From Micropterus salmoides (Eukaryota > Chordata > Actinopteri > Centrarchiformes > Centrarchidae), in assembly GCF_014851395.1 (NCBI RefSeq), contig NW_024040041.1, forward strand, positions 13,016,242-13,080,241: a stretch of DNA of 64,000 bases, in the 5' to 3' direction. Positions 36,028-47,400 of this stretch are shown one piece after another (the first letter of the stretch is position 1; every line of letters starts with the position of its first letter). The position numbers were made by a program, and so were the translations under genes. The notes below the pieces were generated by a model, which was not told where the DNA came from, did no database searches, and worked only from the letters and a program-made list of their open reading frames with translations.

Positions 36028-38250
36028 CAGTTTTTTACAGTCGCTAGGACACATTTCCCAATATTTAGGTCACTTTTTCAAAGCTCTTCACACAGTGAGC
36101 ACAACAGAAGTATATGTGGGCCAAACATGAATTCTTTTCTCACTTCGACACAACAACCGCCAAAACTCTGTGTACTTACAGGCCAATTTGCACATGCTTA
36201 CATACCGTTTTCAAAACTGTTTAAACTTAAGTTCAAAACAATAACTGAATAAGAAAGCAATTTGCTACAATTCTACAGTAATATTTTAATGAAATATATT
36301 GTAAATCTAAATTTAAATGCTATAAAAACAATTGGACAAATGGACCAACCACAGCTGATTCTCATTGTAGATGAACATCTACACAGGTGTTACTCTTTCA
36401 TTTTCATTATAAAAGGTTACAACTGCTGAGTAGTTTTGCATTGTGATGTAAACATGGACCCAGCCAGAAATAGAGAAGTGGCTGAAAGAGGAAGAAGAGT
36501 GGCTGGGAGGGGGCGAGGAATACGTATGCGTGGTGGAAGAAGAATAAGAGGAAGATCAAGAGCTGTAGTCTCAGATGAGATCAGAGCTACTGTGATTGAT
36601 CATGTAGTAAATCATGGTCTCTCAATGAGAGAGGCTGGTCAGACAGTGCAGCCAAATCTGCAACGCTCAACAGTGGCATCTATTGTTAGAGTTTTCCGGC
36701 AAACCAACAGGTAACTTGTATTCTCCAAGGGCATTTGACTGAGTTGCACATTACAGAAGTAAATAGACTTGTGTGTAATTGCTTTTGCATTTCTGCTTAG
36801 GACTCAACGGTTACCTCACACAGGTGGGAGAGGAAGGATGTTCACTGATGGGCAGGAAACTGCCATTGTTGTTATGGTCATCAGAAACAATGGCATAAAA
36901 CTCACTGAGATTCGAGACTGAGTCTTGGCAGACAATGTTACTTTTGCAAAGATTCACAGTATAAGCATAACAACTATTTCCTGAGTCCTGAAAAAACATC
37001 AGGTAAGGATGAAACAGTTGTACACTGTGCCTTTTGAGAGGAACTCTGAACATGTCAAGCAACTCAGAAACCAATATGTCCAGGTAAGATCACAATAAAA
37101 TACAGAACTGTTTTTGAACAAAACCAACACACACAAAGACAACTTTTTAGGTGGATTTATTTTAGAGAGTCATGGAGATTGTGGATGAGGCGGGTTTCAA
37201 CTTGGCCAAAACATGGCGATGAGGAAGGAATGTGAATGTGGGAAGAGAGCCACAGTGGATGTCCCGGGCCAGAGGGGTGCCAACATCACGATGTGCGCAG
37301 CAATATCCACTGATGGACTGCTGTTACACAAACCACTAATTGGGCCATACAACACTGAACGTCTCGTTGCGTTCCTGCATGATCTCTATGGAAGGGTTGT
37401 GCTAGGTGAGGAAAGGGATGGAGAGAGAATAAATCAGCCAGCATTTATAATTGTATGGGACAATGTGGCATTTCACCACTCCCGTGCAGTCACTGAGTGG
37501 TTTGCAGCCCATCCCAGAATGGTGTCACTTTTCCTCCCACCTTACTCTCCATTCCTCAACCCCATAGAGGAATTATTTTCCTCATGGAGGTGGAAGCTTT
37601 ATGACCACCATCCACATGATCAAATGTCCCTCCTGGACGCAATGAATGCTGGATGCCTGGACATATCAGCAGAAGATTGCCAGGGATGGATCAGGCATGC
37701 CAGAAAATTCTTTCCTAGGTGTATTGCCCTAGATGACAGAAGATGTGATGTGGATGAGAACCTGTGGCCCAAATGGAGAAGACCGAGTAGATTAGCATTA
37801 CTATTCTATCTGTATCAGTGAATGGTGTGTATACAAATTCTTGTATTTTGGAATTACTCAGTGCAAAAAAATTAAAATTAATAAAAGACATAAAATATAT
37901 TGAAGCATTCTGCATCATGTCTGATTCATTCCAGTAACATATATTGCAGTGAATTATAAACAGAGATGTGTCCTCGTTTTACACATGAAAACATTGTATA
38001 ATGCTACCTGTTGTTAGTGTTTTTTAGGTCATTGTTTTGTGGGTGACAAAGTGTGTTTGTTGTCTGTCAACCTTTGCCAGTGTTCTGGAAGAATGAGTTG
38101 ATTTGAGACATGTATGAAGTGATTTGGTAGTTTTAGTGCATTTTGAAAGTGAAATGAACTGCTGTGCCGAGCTGAAAGTTGGTTGGGAGAACCAGAGTTC
38201 TGAAAAAGTGTAAGTATTGGGAAATGTGTCCTAGCGACTGTAAAAAACTG
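36028..38250 (+). mobile_element. IS630/Tc1-superfamily transposon with intron-containing transposase, decayed
   Basis: A 2223-bp element with TA on both sides (36026-36027, 38251-38252) and terminal inverted repeats of about 33 bp: the left end starts CAGTTTTTTACAGTCGCTAG and the right end is the exact inverse, ending AGCGACTGTAAAAAACTG. Inside, the + strand carries a transposase gene that needs splicing and has several lesions. The spacing from the second catalytic D to E is 35. It is longer than a typical Tc1 element. I cannot name the family with certainty. Confidence 0.9.
36454..37821 (+). pseudogene. DDE transposase (DD35E spacing), three exons, multiply disabled
   Basis: Exon 1 (36454-36710) starts at MDPARNREV, has an Arg/Gly-rich stretch and a helix-turn-helix (IDHVVNHGLSMREAGQTVQP), and ends at a GTAACT donor. 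Exon 2 (36801-37083) contains two in-frame TGA stops at 36919-36921 and 36982-36984. Exon 3 (37166-37821) starts RVMEIVDEAGFN, where the VDE Asp (37184-37186) should be the first catalytic residue, then hits TGA at 37220-37222; the rest is readable only after a frameshift. The distal part has IVWDN (second Asp) and NPIEELF (Glu), with 35 residues between, and a C-terminal tail to the TGA at 37819. Introns are 90 and 82 bp with GT-AG ends. It cannot encode an active enzyme as read. Confidence 0.85.
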
Positions 38251-38610
38251 TAATTATTTGGTTGATCGACACAAAATTCTGTATTTTGATACTGGATTCA
38301 TCATTTTGGTAATTTCTTAGGCAAAAATGGCATAAATCCTTCTCCAATGTGATGATTTGCTGCTTTTCTGTTTTATATAACTATAAACTGGAAATCTTTG
38401 AGGTTTTTTTGAGGACAAAACAAGACATGTGAAGACGACACCCTTCAATCTGAATATGAATAATGAGAAAGTTGAAGCTTTTTTAGATGACAAAGCAGGT
38501 ATGTAAAGTTCAAATGAATTGACATGCATGATACCCACCTAATCACTCTTTCCAAGTAATGATCCCAAACTAGTATTTGAAGAATTGCCTTTTCAGTGTG
38601 CAAGAACACT

Positions 38611-38628
38611 GTGTGTGTGTGTGTGTGT
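38611..38628. repeat. Short GT microsatellite
   Basis: About nine GT units. Confidence 0.9.
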
Positions 38629-38749
38629 GGTATTATCACTGCTGTGTTTTATTAGCATTAGAGCACGGTGCTTAGGATGAGCCACAGTAACCTGATCCCA
38701 AATGGAGATTGAGCTAAATGTCAGTGAGCCACCTTGAGCTTTGCACTGC

Positions 38750-38972
38750 TTCAGTTGGTAGAGAACAAAATCAGAGCTTAAAGAGAGGGAATATTGGACT
38801 CACATTTATCAGGTGGCCAGAGACACGACTCCAAATGAATGTTAATGTTGCTCTGTAACTGCTGGATGTGTAAATAAGCAACAGTTTGCTGACAAGATCC
38901 TCATATTAACTTGAAAGGTGATGTTAATGTTGTGGTCACAACATGTTTCTGCTGCCCCCAAGTGGCCAAGGT
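38750..38972 (+). repeat. Interspersed repeat, family 3, copy 2
   Basis: Same orientation and block order as 25135-25345: GAGAGGGAATATTGGA, AATGTTGCTC, GCTGGATGTGTAAATAAGCA and TTTCTGCTGCCCCCAAGTGG. Confidence 0.65.
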
Positions 38973-39394
38973 AACAGGGCAATAATAGTTGTTATTTTTA
39001 ACTACATTATCAGTAATCTGTCTCTCTCAAACTGTTAACATGCTTTCCACAGCAATAAATGGGGCTTAAGTGAACTGAACCCGCATGCTGTTCATAGATC
39101 ATAAAAGCCTGCCTACCTCTCCATGATTCTCTTCTTCACCCTACACTACTCTTCTTTTTTCCTTTCTTCTCACTCCCCCTGCTTTCTTCGTGTCTGTATG
39201 TGTGTTTGTGTAATTATGAAGGCATAACTATATCTATATCAGGCTTTCAGGACTGTGCAGCAGTGCAATCCTTTACTCCTTTTCTTCACGTGGCATATGC
39301 ATGTGTTTCCTCTGTTGGCTGCCCCACCACTGCTTTATACTTATGTCATTGTTCTTGTTCTCCCTCTGATAGTTATGATATCAAAAGTCAAGAA

Positions 39395-39690
39395 GTGGAA
39401 GAAGAATTCAGGTGATTTACTTAAGTAAACGCACCAATACAAAAGTGTAAAAATACAATTACAAGAAAAAGTTCACACACCAAAAGGATTGAGGAGACAT
39501 TGGTTTAACATGTAGCAATGCATTGTCTTTTATAAGCTTATATAGTGATTTAATATATAATATTAATTTGTAAATCATTTCCTAATTGTGAAGTAGAGCT
39601 ATGAGATAACATAAAATGGAAATACTCAAGTAAAGTACCACAAACCTGTTCCAGTACTTGAGTAAATGTTACTTTCCACCAATGGAAAAG
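39395..39690 (-). repeat. TACTT-type fish repeat copy
   Basis: Flanks GATTTACTTAAGTAAACGCA and ACTCAAGTAAAGTACCACAA, ending GAGTAAATGTTACTTTCCAC, match the TACTT family seen at 13480-14930 and 21490-21920. Confidence 0.5.
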
Positions 39691-39739
39691 TCACATCTCA
39701 TGTTTTTTCGGGAAATATTGATACTTGATACTCATCCGA

Positions 39740-40660
39740 GGGCCTTCTTTTGTTCTGACTGACTGGTAGGGAATCTTCCCTATTTAACCTCTGTGGGGTC
39801 GTTATCCAGGTTTGTTAGTGCTCCTGGCTGTTGTAACGACCGTCGCTGTGGTCATTGGAGTCACATGAGGCCAAACGTGAGTGTTCAAACTCCTGGGAAG
39901 AAATGAAAGGACAGCATTGTTAGTAGTGTCTCTGGCAACCTAACCTGTTTAGCGACGGTCTCTCTATACTGGCGTGCATGGCCTCTTTCCAACCACCTGT
40001 CCTCCCTGTCTGGAGTATCAGAGAAACTCAGGGATATTTTCACCAAACATACCACATCCCCCTGTGTTTTAAACCCAAGAACACGCAAAGACAGATACTT
40101 TTCCTTCCAAAAGACATCACACCCAAACACACGAAAATAAATCTACTGTATGCTGTCCAATGCAGTGAGGAATGCACATACCTGTACATTGGGGAAACTA
40201 AACAACAACTACACAAACACAAAGCCCAACACAGAAGGACTCAGTAGTTTACTTACTTACCTATGCAAGGATTAGGGGTACTCTTTTGATAAACACAATG
40301 GACAAATTCTGGACGGAGGACAGATGATTTGAAAGAGGAGTGGAAGAGGACATTTACACCATAATAGAGAGACCATTGCTAAATAGGGAAGGAGGGCTAA
40401 AACACCACTTATCCCCCACTTACAATGCTGTCCTTTCCTCTCTTCCTAGTAAAGTGAACAAACAGCCAGGATCATTAACAAACCGGTGCCATCAATCACC
40501 TTAATAACAACCCCACAGAGGTTGAATGGGGGGATTCCCTACCCATCAGTCAGAAGTGAAGCCCCTCGGCTGAGATGTGAAACTTCAAGTATCTTCAACC
40601 AAGTGCAGTTGCCCTTGATTTTAACCTTCCTTGGATAAATAGGACCTGGATGACTGAGAA
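39740..40660 (+). mobile_element. Penelope-like element relic with inverted flanks
   Basis: A GIY-YIG endonuclease fragment (39978-40247) is bracketed by inverted copies of a terminal sequence: TCTGACTGACTGGTAGGGAA near 39757 and its complement ending CCCATCAGTCAGAAG near 40555. Both arms share AACCTCTGTGGGG(T/C). The 3' end TATCTTCAACCAAGTGCAGT and TTAACCTTCCTTGG matches 22690-22875. The reverse transcriptase part is gone. Fused GIY-YIG domains and inverted or tandem terminal repeats are the hallmarks of Penelope-like elements. Confidence 0.75.
39978..40247 (+). pseudogene. GIY-YIG endonuclease fragment of a Penelope-like element
   Basis: A 90-codon open piece. The informative part is LLYAVQCSEECTYLYIGET followed by KQQLHKHKAQHRR. 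It matches the start of the GIY-YIG fold (the LLYAVQ strand, YLYIGET strand and a basic helix) in Penelope-like elements, including the paired cysteine before YIGET. The catalytic Arg and Glu further on are not recoverable, and no reverse transcriptase coding region is upstream. Confidence 0.7.
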
Positions 40661-40919
40661 TCTTCACAGACTTCTCTTGTCCTTGATACCAAAACCATAC
40701 ATTGTTTTGACATTTTTGACATTTTATTGATTCACTTGTTGAGTGTCCCCGAGTCCACAAACACGTGCACACACATGCACAAAGTATTACCCTGTCATGT
40801 GTTCATCAGTGTCCCCTACCTCTCACTCAGAAAACCTTTATGATGCCCCTCCTTGTTGTCCTGACCATGCATGTTTTCTAATGCACATCTTATTTCCAGC
40901 TCGCCGGCCCGCAGACCCC

Positions 40920-41070
40920 TCTGCAGTTGTTGCCCCCCCACCCCACCCCCCTCCCGCCTATTCTTTACCACAGGGCCATCCCTTTCCACCTATTTGTGAC
41001 GTTCTCAGCCAATGAGGGGTGAGTGCAGGGTGAGCAAGCACCAATGAGGCCACTTTTCATCTGTATAAAA
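40920..41070 (+). promoter_or_regulatory. atp2a1: atp2a1 core promoter
   Basis: Elements in order: an E-box CAGTTG (about 40923), a C-rich CCACCCCACCCCCCTCCCGC tract (about 40937-40956), a TGACGT half-CRE (about 40997), two CCAATGAGG boxes (41009 and 41041), an E-box CATCTG (41058-41063) directly abutting the TATA box TATAAAA (41064-41070). E-boxes bind MyoD-family factors in muscle genes, fitting a fast-muscle gene. Start of transcription is expected near 41095. Factor binding is inference. Confidence 0.65.
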
Positions 41071-41094
41071 CTTTTCAGGACAGTTTGCCGGTTT

Positions 41095-41366
41095 GCACTT
41101 TCTGTCAGTCCAGGGCTCCGAGAGGAGAGCAACAGCCCAGAGAGAGAGAGAGAGAGAGAGAGAGGGGTTAGAGAGAGAGCAAGTGTGAACTCAGGGGGTT
41201 GCCAGTTTTTAATCCTAATCCCACACTTCAAGAAAGTGGTCAGTGAACGAAGTCTCAATTGTTTTAACTTTCAGTATCAGGCCAGCTGCATGGGCCACTC
41301 AGACTGATGTAAATGTTTTCTGTGTTTTCTATCTTTTTGTCCTGAAGCCTCTCCGTTTCAGCGAGG
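41095..41366 (+). other. atp2a1: atp2a1 5' leader, possibly with an intron
   Basis: The expected leader between the TATA box and the start codon. It has a (GA)13 tract at 41138-41164. An acceptor-like CTCTCCGTTTCAG ends three to four bases before the start context, so the distal part may be an intron, but no strong donor was identified. If unspliced, it would contain a five-codon upstream frame at 41290-41307. Confidence 0.45.
41138..41164. repeat. GA dinucleotide repeat in the atp2a1 leader
   Basis: About 13 AG units within the presumed 5' untranslated region. Confidence 0.9.
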
Positions 41367-41484
41367 ATGGAGGTCGCGCACACCAAAGAGTCTGGGGAGG
41401 TTCTGTCCTACTTTGGCGTCACTGAAGAGATTGGCCTTTCGCCTGAGCAGGTTAAGAAAAACCTGGACAAATATGGCTTCAACG
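41367..41484 (+). CDS. atp2a1: atp2a1 exon 1
   Basis: Residues 1-39 and the first base of codon 40; actuator-domain N-terminus. Donor AACG|GTGAGG. The reading frame stays open in the intron, but homology stops at the donor. Confidence 0.95.
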
Positions 41485-44400
41485 GTGAGGGAGAGAAAGA
41501 AAAAAAATGGATGGACGGTTGGATGGAGCATTGGAGAGTGGATGAAAAGAGTAAATCCAGGAGGAGGAACAAACGTGTAATTTCACTGGATTTAGTTTGG
41601 AAGAGAGAATGGAGGGCACAGATTGCTGTGACTCTATTTGTATATGGCAGAGACACAGTTTACCTGAGAGGTGTAGCAAGATAAAATGTCAGAGATACTA
41701 AGAGGAGGAGAAAGAGAAGGTGAAGGAGGAGAAGTAGTGGGACGACTACTGAATGACGATGAATGAACTGGCACTGTGTGTGACTTTTTCGCTGATGCTC
41801 TAATTAAGGGAAACAAAAGGGGGAGTGATGTTTGTGGAGCAGGTGCATAAGAGTTTCAGGTTTCTGACAATCGGTACTGGCTTTAGTTCAGATTGAAGAT
41901 TCTGTATTTATCGTTTATTCCGACACTGATTGAATTCAAGCATGACAGCTCAATTCAAGGTCAACTTACTTACTTGGTTATAGTAGTAAGTAGTTTCCAT
42001 CTGCTGAGGAAGGCAGAATGTGTGGCTGAAAGCTCCCAAAAAGGCTTGTAAGTGGACCTTGAATTCAGATTTTTGTTATCAAACTGGGTAAATTTAGTCT
42101 CCATTCTGACATGAAAGAAATTACCTTCATCATACAGGCCGTGTAAACCTGTCATAACAGAAGAAGCGCAGGTGTAATAAATTAGAATCGATGGCTCTGT
42201 TTCTAGAACTGGGACACCTGCAGCAAATGGAACAGAGCCATCGTTAATGTTATTAATTACACCTATGATTTCCCGTCAATGACAGGTCAAAATGTCTGCT
42301 GTTAAAAAGGCCTGTTAGTAACAAATACCTGCTGGACTAGAGCATCTTACACACAGTATAAAGTATAAAGTCAAAAGCAGCTTTGTGAACAATGTTTTTA
42401 CTGTTTTACTTTCACTTTTTACTGTCTTATCGTTGCATTATTTCATGCTCAGCAGATTGCTGTGACTCTATTTGTGTGTGTAGCATCTCAGCTGACAAGT
42501 GGATGTTGACAGCGTATCATCAAACTAGAACAACAGAGTGGTTAGGGTCATTGTAAAGGTCAGTTAATAAAGTCACTATATTTGTGTCATAAACTGGCAG
42601 AGGGACAAGGAGGCCTGAACAAAACAGCTGCTACGCAACATTAATTAATCACTTAGTTCATTGATGGATGTTAGATTATAGTTTCTGTAATGTGATGTTC
42701 AGGTTGTTGTGTTTTGATTCCTTAAACTTTTTACGTGGCGTGCAGCTACGCGTTATTAATACTGTTTGTCTCTCTTCACCCACAGAGCTGCCAGCGGAGG
42801 AGGGTGAGTCTACTTTACGCCTTAAACACCTGCTTTTCAATCATTCATGTCCTGTTGATATCAGAGTGCATCTTTTAACTGTGCCACACAGACACACCTG
42901 TCCCCTCACTTCCTGTGATGACACGTCGTTTATTTGACACCTGTCATTGGCTTCTTGCTCTGTTCCACCAGACCAGGCCATTCAGTTTTGGTTGTTGTAA
43001 ACCCAAACTTGCATTTTAATGGTCTTCCAGCTGACAGTCCTAAATACTAAGACAGCTTGAACACCACAAAGATAGCTTAATGTGAAGTTGTTGAAGCAAA
43101 ATAAAGTACCACTTACCAAATATGTATCCTTGGATGGATCACATTCAATGTTTTCTTCCTACTTAAACCTTACTGGTTAATCTATCTTGTATGCAAAAGC
43201 TTATTTATTATTGAGATTCAATTTACATTACATAGTATTGTAACCATTTATCAGGTAAATATGTAAATATATATTAACATATACACCAAGGAAATACACA
43301 AATGACAACACCCGTGAATATGTGATTTTTCTTTTTTTTTAACAGGAAAGAGTATCTGGGAGTTGGTGGTGGAACAGTTTGAGGACCTGTTGGTCAGAAT
43401 CTTACTGCTGGCCGCCTGCATCTCTTTTGTGAGTTTGCTCACTTTCCCCTTAACAATAGATGTGACCAGCATCTTTCCATGAGTATGAAGTGCTTGGCAA
43501 ATAAAAAAGCCAAGACAAGAAGAACAAATGAAGAATACATTATATAAGTTAAAGTTCACAACTATTGCTGAACAGTTTGTAATAGTTGTAATAGATTAAA
43601 TGTATGTTAAGAACATCAATGGTAGAAATTGAAGCCTGAACCTCAAATTTGTTTTTGCTTTTAGCCAAGATTGTATCTTTGAAATTTCAGTACAGTTTCT
43701 ACCCATCAAAACCCTACGTTTAGCATGTGGAAGTTGACCAATTGGAAGGTGGTATCAAAAATTAATAATAATAATTAATCATTCAGCTGACGCTTTTATC
43801 CAAAGTGACTTACATTTGCTATATATATCAGAGGTCACTCACCTCTGGAGCAACTAGGGGTTAAGTGTCTTGCTCAATAACATATTTGAGGATGTCGCAG
43901 TAGGTCGCGGTGGTAACTGAACCCTGGTCTCCCACACCAGATGCATGTGTTTTATCCACTGTACCATCACCACCCCATAGACCACTGTTGTGACCTTGCT
44001 CTCACCCATCCATAACATGCTCATAGGGACCACCAATCCGATGGAAGAGCTGCTTGAGAGGCAACAAAGTCATATATTAGCTGCTCAAAGAACAGAAAAA
44101 CAAAAAACAAACACAAAAAGAGGTAATTTCTTGTCGCTAAATGTGGTTTGATAAACTGCTAGGAATTAAAGATTGCAGATTACAAAAGTGCACATTCAGG
44201 GACAATAACGAACCTGACAGTGACGTGAGAATAACTGCATCTTCTCTGACCCCTCTCCTGTTTTCTTTGTTATTACACACACACACACACTCATTGGTCC
44301 ACAAACACAGCATGTGCATCGCTGAGTTATTAAATTATATTTGGACCCATGTCCTCATTCTCTTTTACACAAGGAATCCCTCTCTCTCTGCCTCCTCCCC

Positions 44401-47400
44401 CTCATCTGTTGCTCTCTCCAAAACAGTTTCGTGGAGGAGAGTAGGCTGGACACATTGTCTTAATCCTCTATCTCTGCCCTCTGGCCTCCCTGCACAGCTG
44501 TTACTATGGCCTTAGAAGGCCTGGCGGCTCTGTGTGCGAAATAGAGAGAGCAAGATAAAGAGAAAGGCAGAAAGAGAGAGTGTGTGTGTGGGCACATATG
44601 CATGGCAGGAGCTTTATTTTAAGAAAGTCTCAAGCCAGGACGAGAAACTGTATCCTTGGACAAAGGTCAGGGATGGAAGGAACGAGGGATGGCTTGCAGC
44701 AGCAGGAGAGAGTGTGAGATAGAGGGCGGCGGGGTGGTGGGGTATTGGGTTGCACAATGGCATTGTTTGTTACAATGACAAATGAGAGCAATAGATTCAG
44801 AGTCGTGTATGGTTTCTAAAAGGGAGAACACTAAATACTGCAAATACACGGTCATCCTATTCATACACAGAGGAATGTCCTGCCACTGTGACGTGCTGAC
44901 AGGACCTGACGCTCTTTCTGAAGATCGATTGTGTGTTTGAAGAGAAGTAAGGTGAAGACAGACTGGAGAGTGAGCAGCAGAGCCTATTTCTGGGAAAGGG
45001 AGGGAGAAAAAGATGTGAGATGGAAAGCAGGCTAATGTAACACACAGCAGGTTATGATGGCGATGAGCGAAAAGTTGAATCCTACAAGATAAGGACGGGA
45101 TTCTTCTCTTCTCTCTCTTTCTGGTTGGCTCTGTGCTCTGCTGGCCTGCAACTAATCTGTGTCAATGTCAACACGAAGCCTTTCCAAAACAGACCTGCGT
45201 TAGTAACGTGGGTCTCCTGTTCACAGGGGCGCACACGTGTCAGACTATAGGTTTGGAGAGGAAAAATTTCGCACATAGGAAGTGCAACAGGTGCAAGACA
45301 CTATAGAGAGTATCAAAGGCTACAACAGTAATACTTCATTACTCTAAGCAAAAATGAAAAGATTAAAGTTTGTGATTTATAAGTGAAGACTTGAGTGGTC
45401 ACAATGGCTCTCATTCCCATTTGCATGCAAATAACAGATGCAGAAATGCAATATTTGAACATTTGCTATTATTTGCCCTTTCAAATGTGAGGACTTGAAG
45501 CTTTTCTCTGTTTATATGATTGTAAATTGGATATCTTTGGACATCACCTTACACTCTTACACCTTAAACGAAATGATTAATAGTAAAAATTATTAATAAT
45601 ACGTAATATTGTATGTAATATTAGTAATAATTAAAATGAGTGTTGGCTGCAGTCCTAATGTTGTCCATGAGTGTATGATTGTTTTTACCATATTAAGTAA
45701 TAAAGGGATTAAAGGGATTAAATAGCCTACTAATTTACATTCTAATATTTACTTTCTGTCTCTTTCAGGTACTGGCTTGGTTTGAAGAAGGTGAGGAAAC
45801 TGTCACTGCCTTTGTCGAACCCTTCGTCATCCTCCTCATCCTCATTGCAAATGCTGTCGTTGGAGTGTGGCAGGTCAGTGAGCACACGCACACACACACA
45901 CACACAGGAACAATTGCAATCACAAGGACACATACCTGTCCCTGAATACTGTCTTTTACACACACCTAAATATACTCTTATACCTAGTAACAGTCACACA
46001 CAATAAATCACAGATGATAGTGGCCTGCTCAGGTCGCAGTCTGTGTCCTTTACTGTGAGCACACGCTGCTTTCAGAGCAGCGGCTGAGAAGTGCAAGGGA
46101 ATCCAGAATGAGTGGCCTGACGTCAGCAAGAGGTGAAAAGGTGAAAGGGTAAGCCAACGGCGGACTGGGACCCGCCCTGCCTTGAATGCTCAAAGTGCAG
46201 TCTGCTTTGATACAATCCACACAGTAAAAATACAGAGGGACTATCAGGTTACGCAGGCCTAGGGTGTGTGTGTGTATGTGGAAGGGGGGTTCATATCAAC
46301 CCAGCGACAGTCATTTGGAAACTATGTACAAGGATTCACACATGGTGGGCATGGGGGAGAATGGAGAGAGGGAGGGCGGCTGGCATCAGTTGGGCTTTAC
46401 ACTTCGAGGCGGTCGAGGGCAGCCTTGGAAGAAATCACACAGTGAAGAGAACATCAGCCTGTTGTTCAGCAGACAGAAACCTCACACTGCAAAACACATG
46501 TGGTAGTCACTGAAGATATAATGTCAAACAATTATCATAAACATTTATAATTTTTTAAACCATAATTTAACAACCACAACAATCACTCAAGTGATGTATT
46601 ATTGTGTTTGTTCTTCTTTGAGATATTGACAAAATACATTGCTGGAATATTGCATCTAAGGACAGCATTGCATGTTATTGAGAATGTGGTGGGTATATAC
46701 ATATATATGACAGTGCACAAGAAGAGGTGACACACTTGCAGAGTTTGTCTGCAGTTGGCATGATCCGAGAGGTCACAGCACCAAAATGACCATATTTCAT
46801 GTTTTGTTCTGTGTGTATTACTGCGACAGGAGCGCAATGCAGAGAGTGCCATTGAGGCTCTGAAGGAGTACGAGCCTGAGATGGGGAAGGTTTACCGGTC
46901 GGACAGGAAGAGCGTGCAGAGAATCAAGGCCAGGGAGATTGTTCCTGGTGATGTAGTGGAAGTTTCTGGTAAGATTCCCAAAAGTGGAGGGCTTTCTTTT
47001 TCCCGACTTACCTGCTGTATTTACTCAAAGTGCATTCTGCCACTGAAATTGCTGTAGGAATTTGGCTACAGCAGCAATCTTCAGGGTCACAGAGTATCTT
47101 GGTGTGGGAGACATCATTGTGGTCAACTCCTAAAGAGCACAACAGTCTCAGCTCACAGTTAAGATCATCAGAGCATGTTAAAATAAGGACAGTGCACAGA
47201 CAATCCGTAATTTCAGTGTTTTGTAAAAGCTGCTGTATGACAAAAAGCAATCTATATACATTTACTTAAAGTTATAGGCCAACTTACTGAAACAAACATT
47301 CATGATCATGCAGGCAACACAGCTATGTGGAAATATTAAAAATGGAGCTTCTGGTCTGTGTCTTTTCTAGTCAGTAGACAAGTTAGCAAAGGAAGCAGCA

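Larger units (their letters stand above)
24616..40900. other. Intergenic region, repeat-dominated
   Basis: No host exon was recognised on either strand between the two genes. Recognisable content is microsatellites, several fish repeat families, a LINE 3' end, a Tc1-type MITE, a decayed IS630/Tc1 transposon and a Penelope-like relic, each listed separately. The stretches 27188-29790, 31700-33589 and 34651-35081 show nothing recognisable. Confidence 0.6.

Noticed and set aside
43920..43985. tRNA-like head considered as a tRNA gene on the minus strand
   Set aside because: The B box is imperfect, no cloverleaf could be drawn, and it is fused to an L2-type tail, so it is a SINE head.
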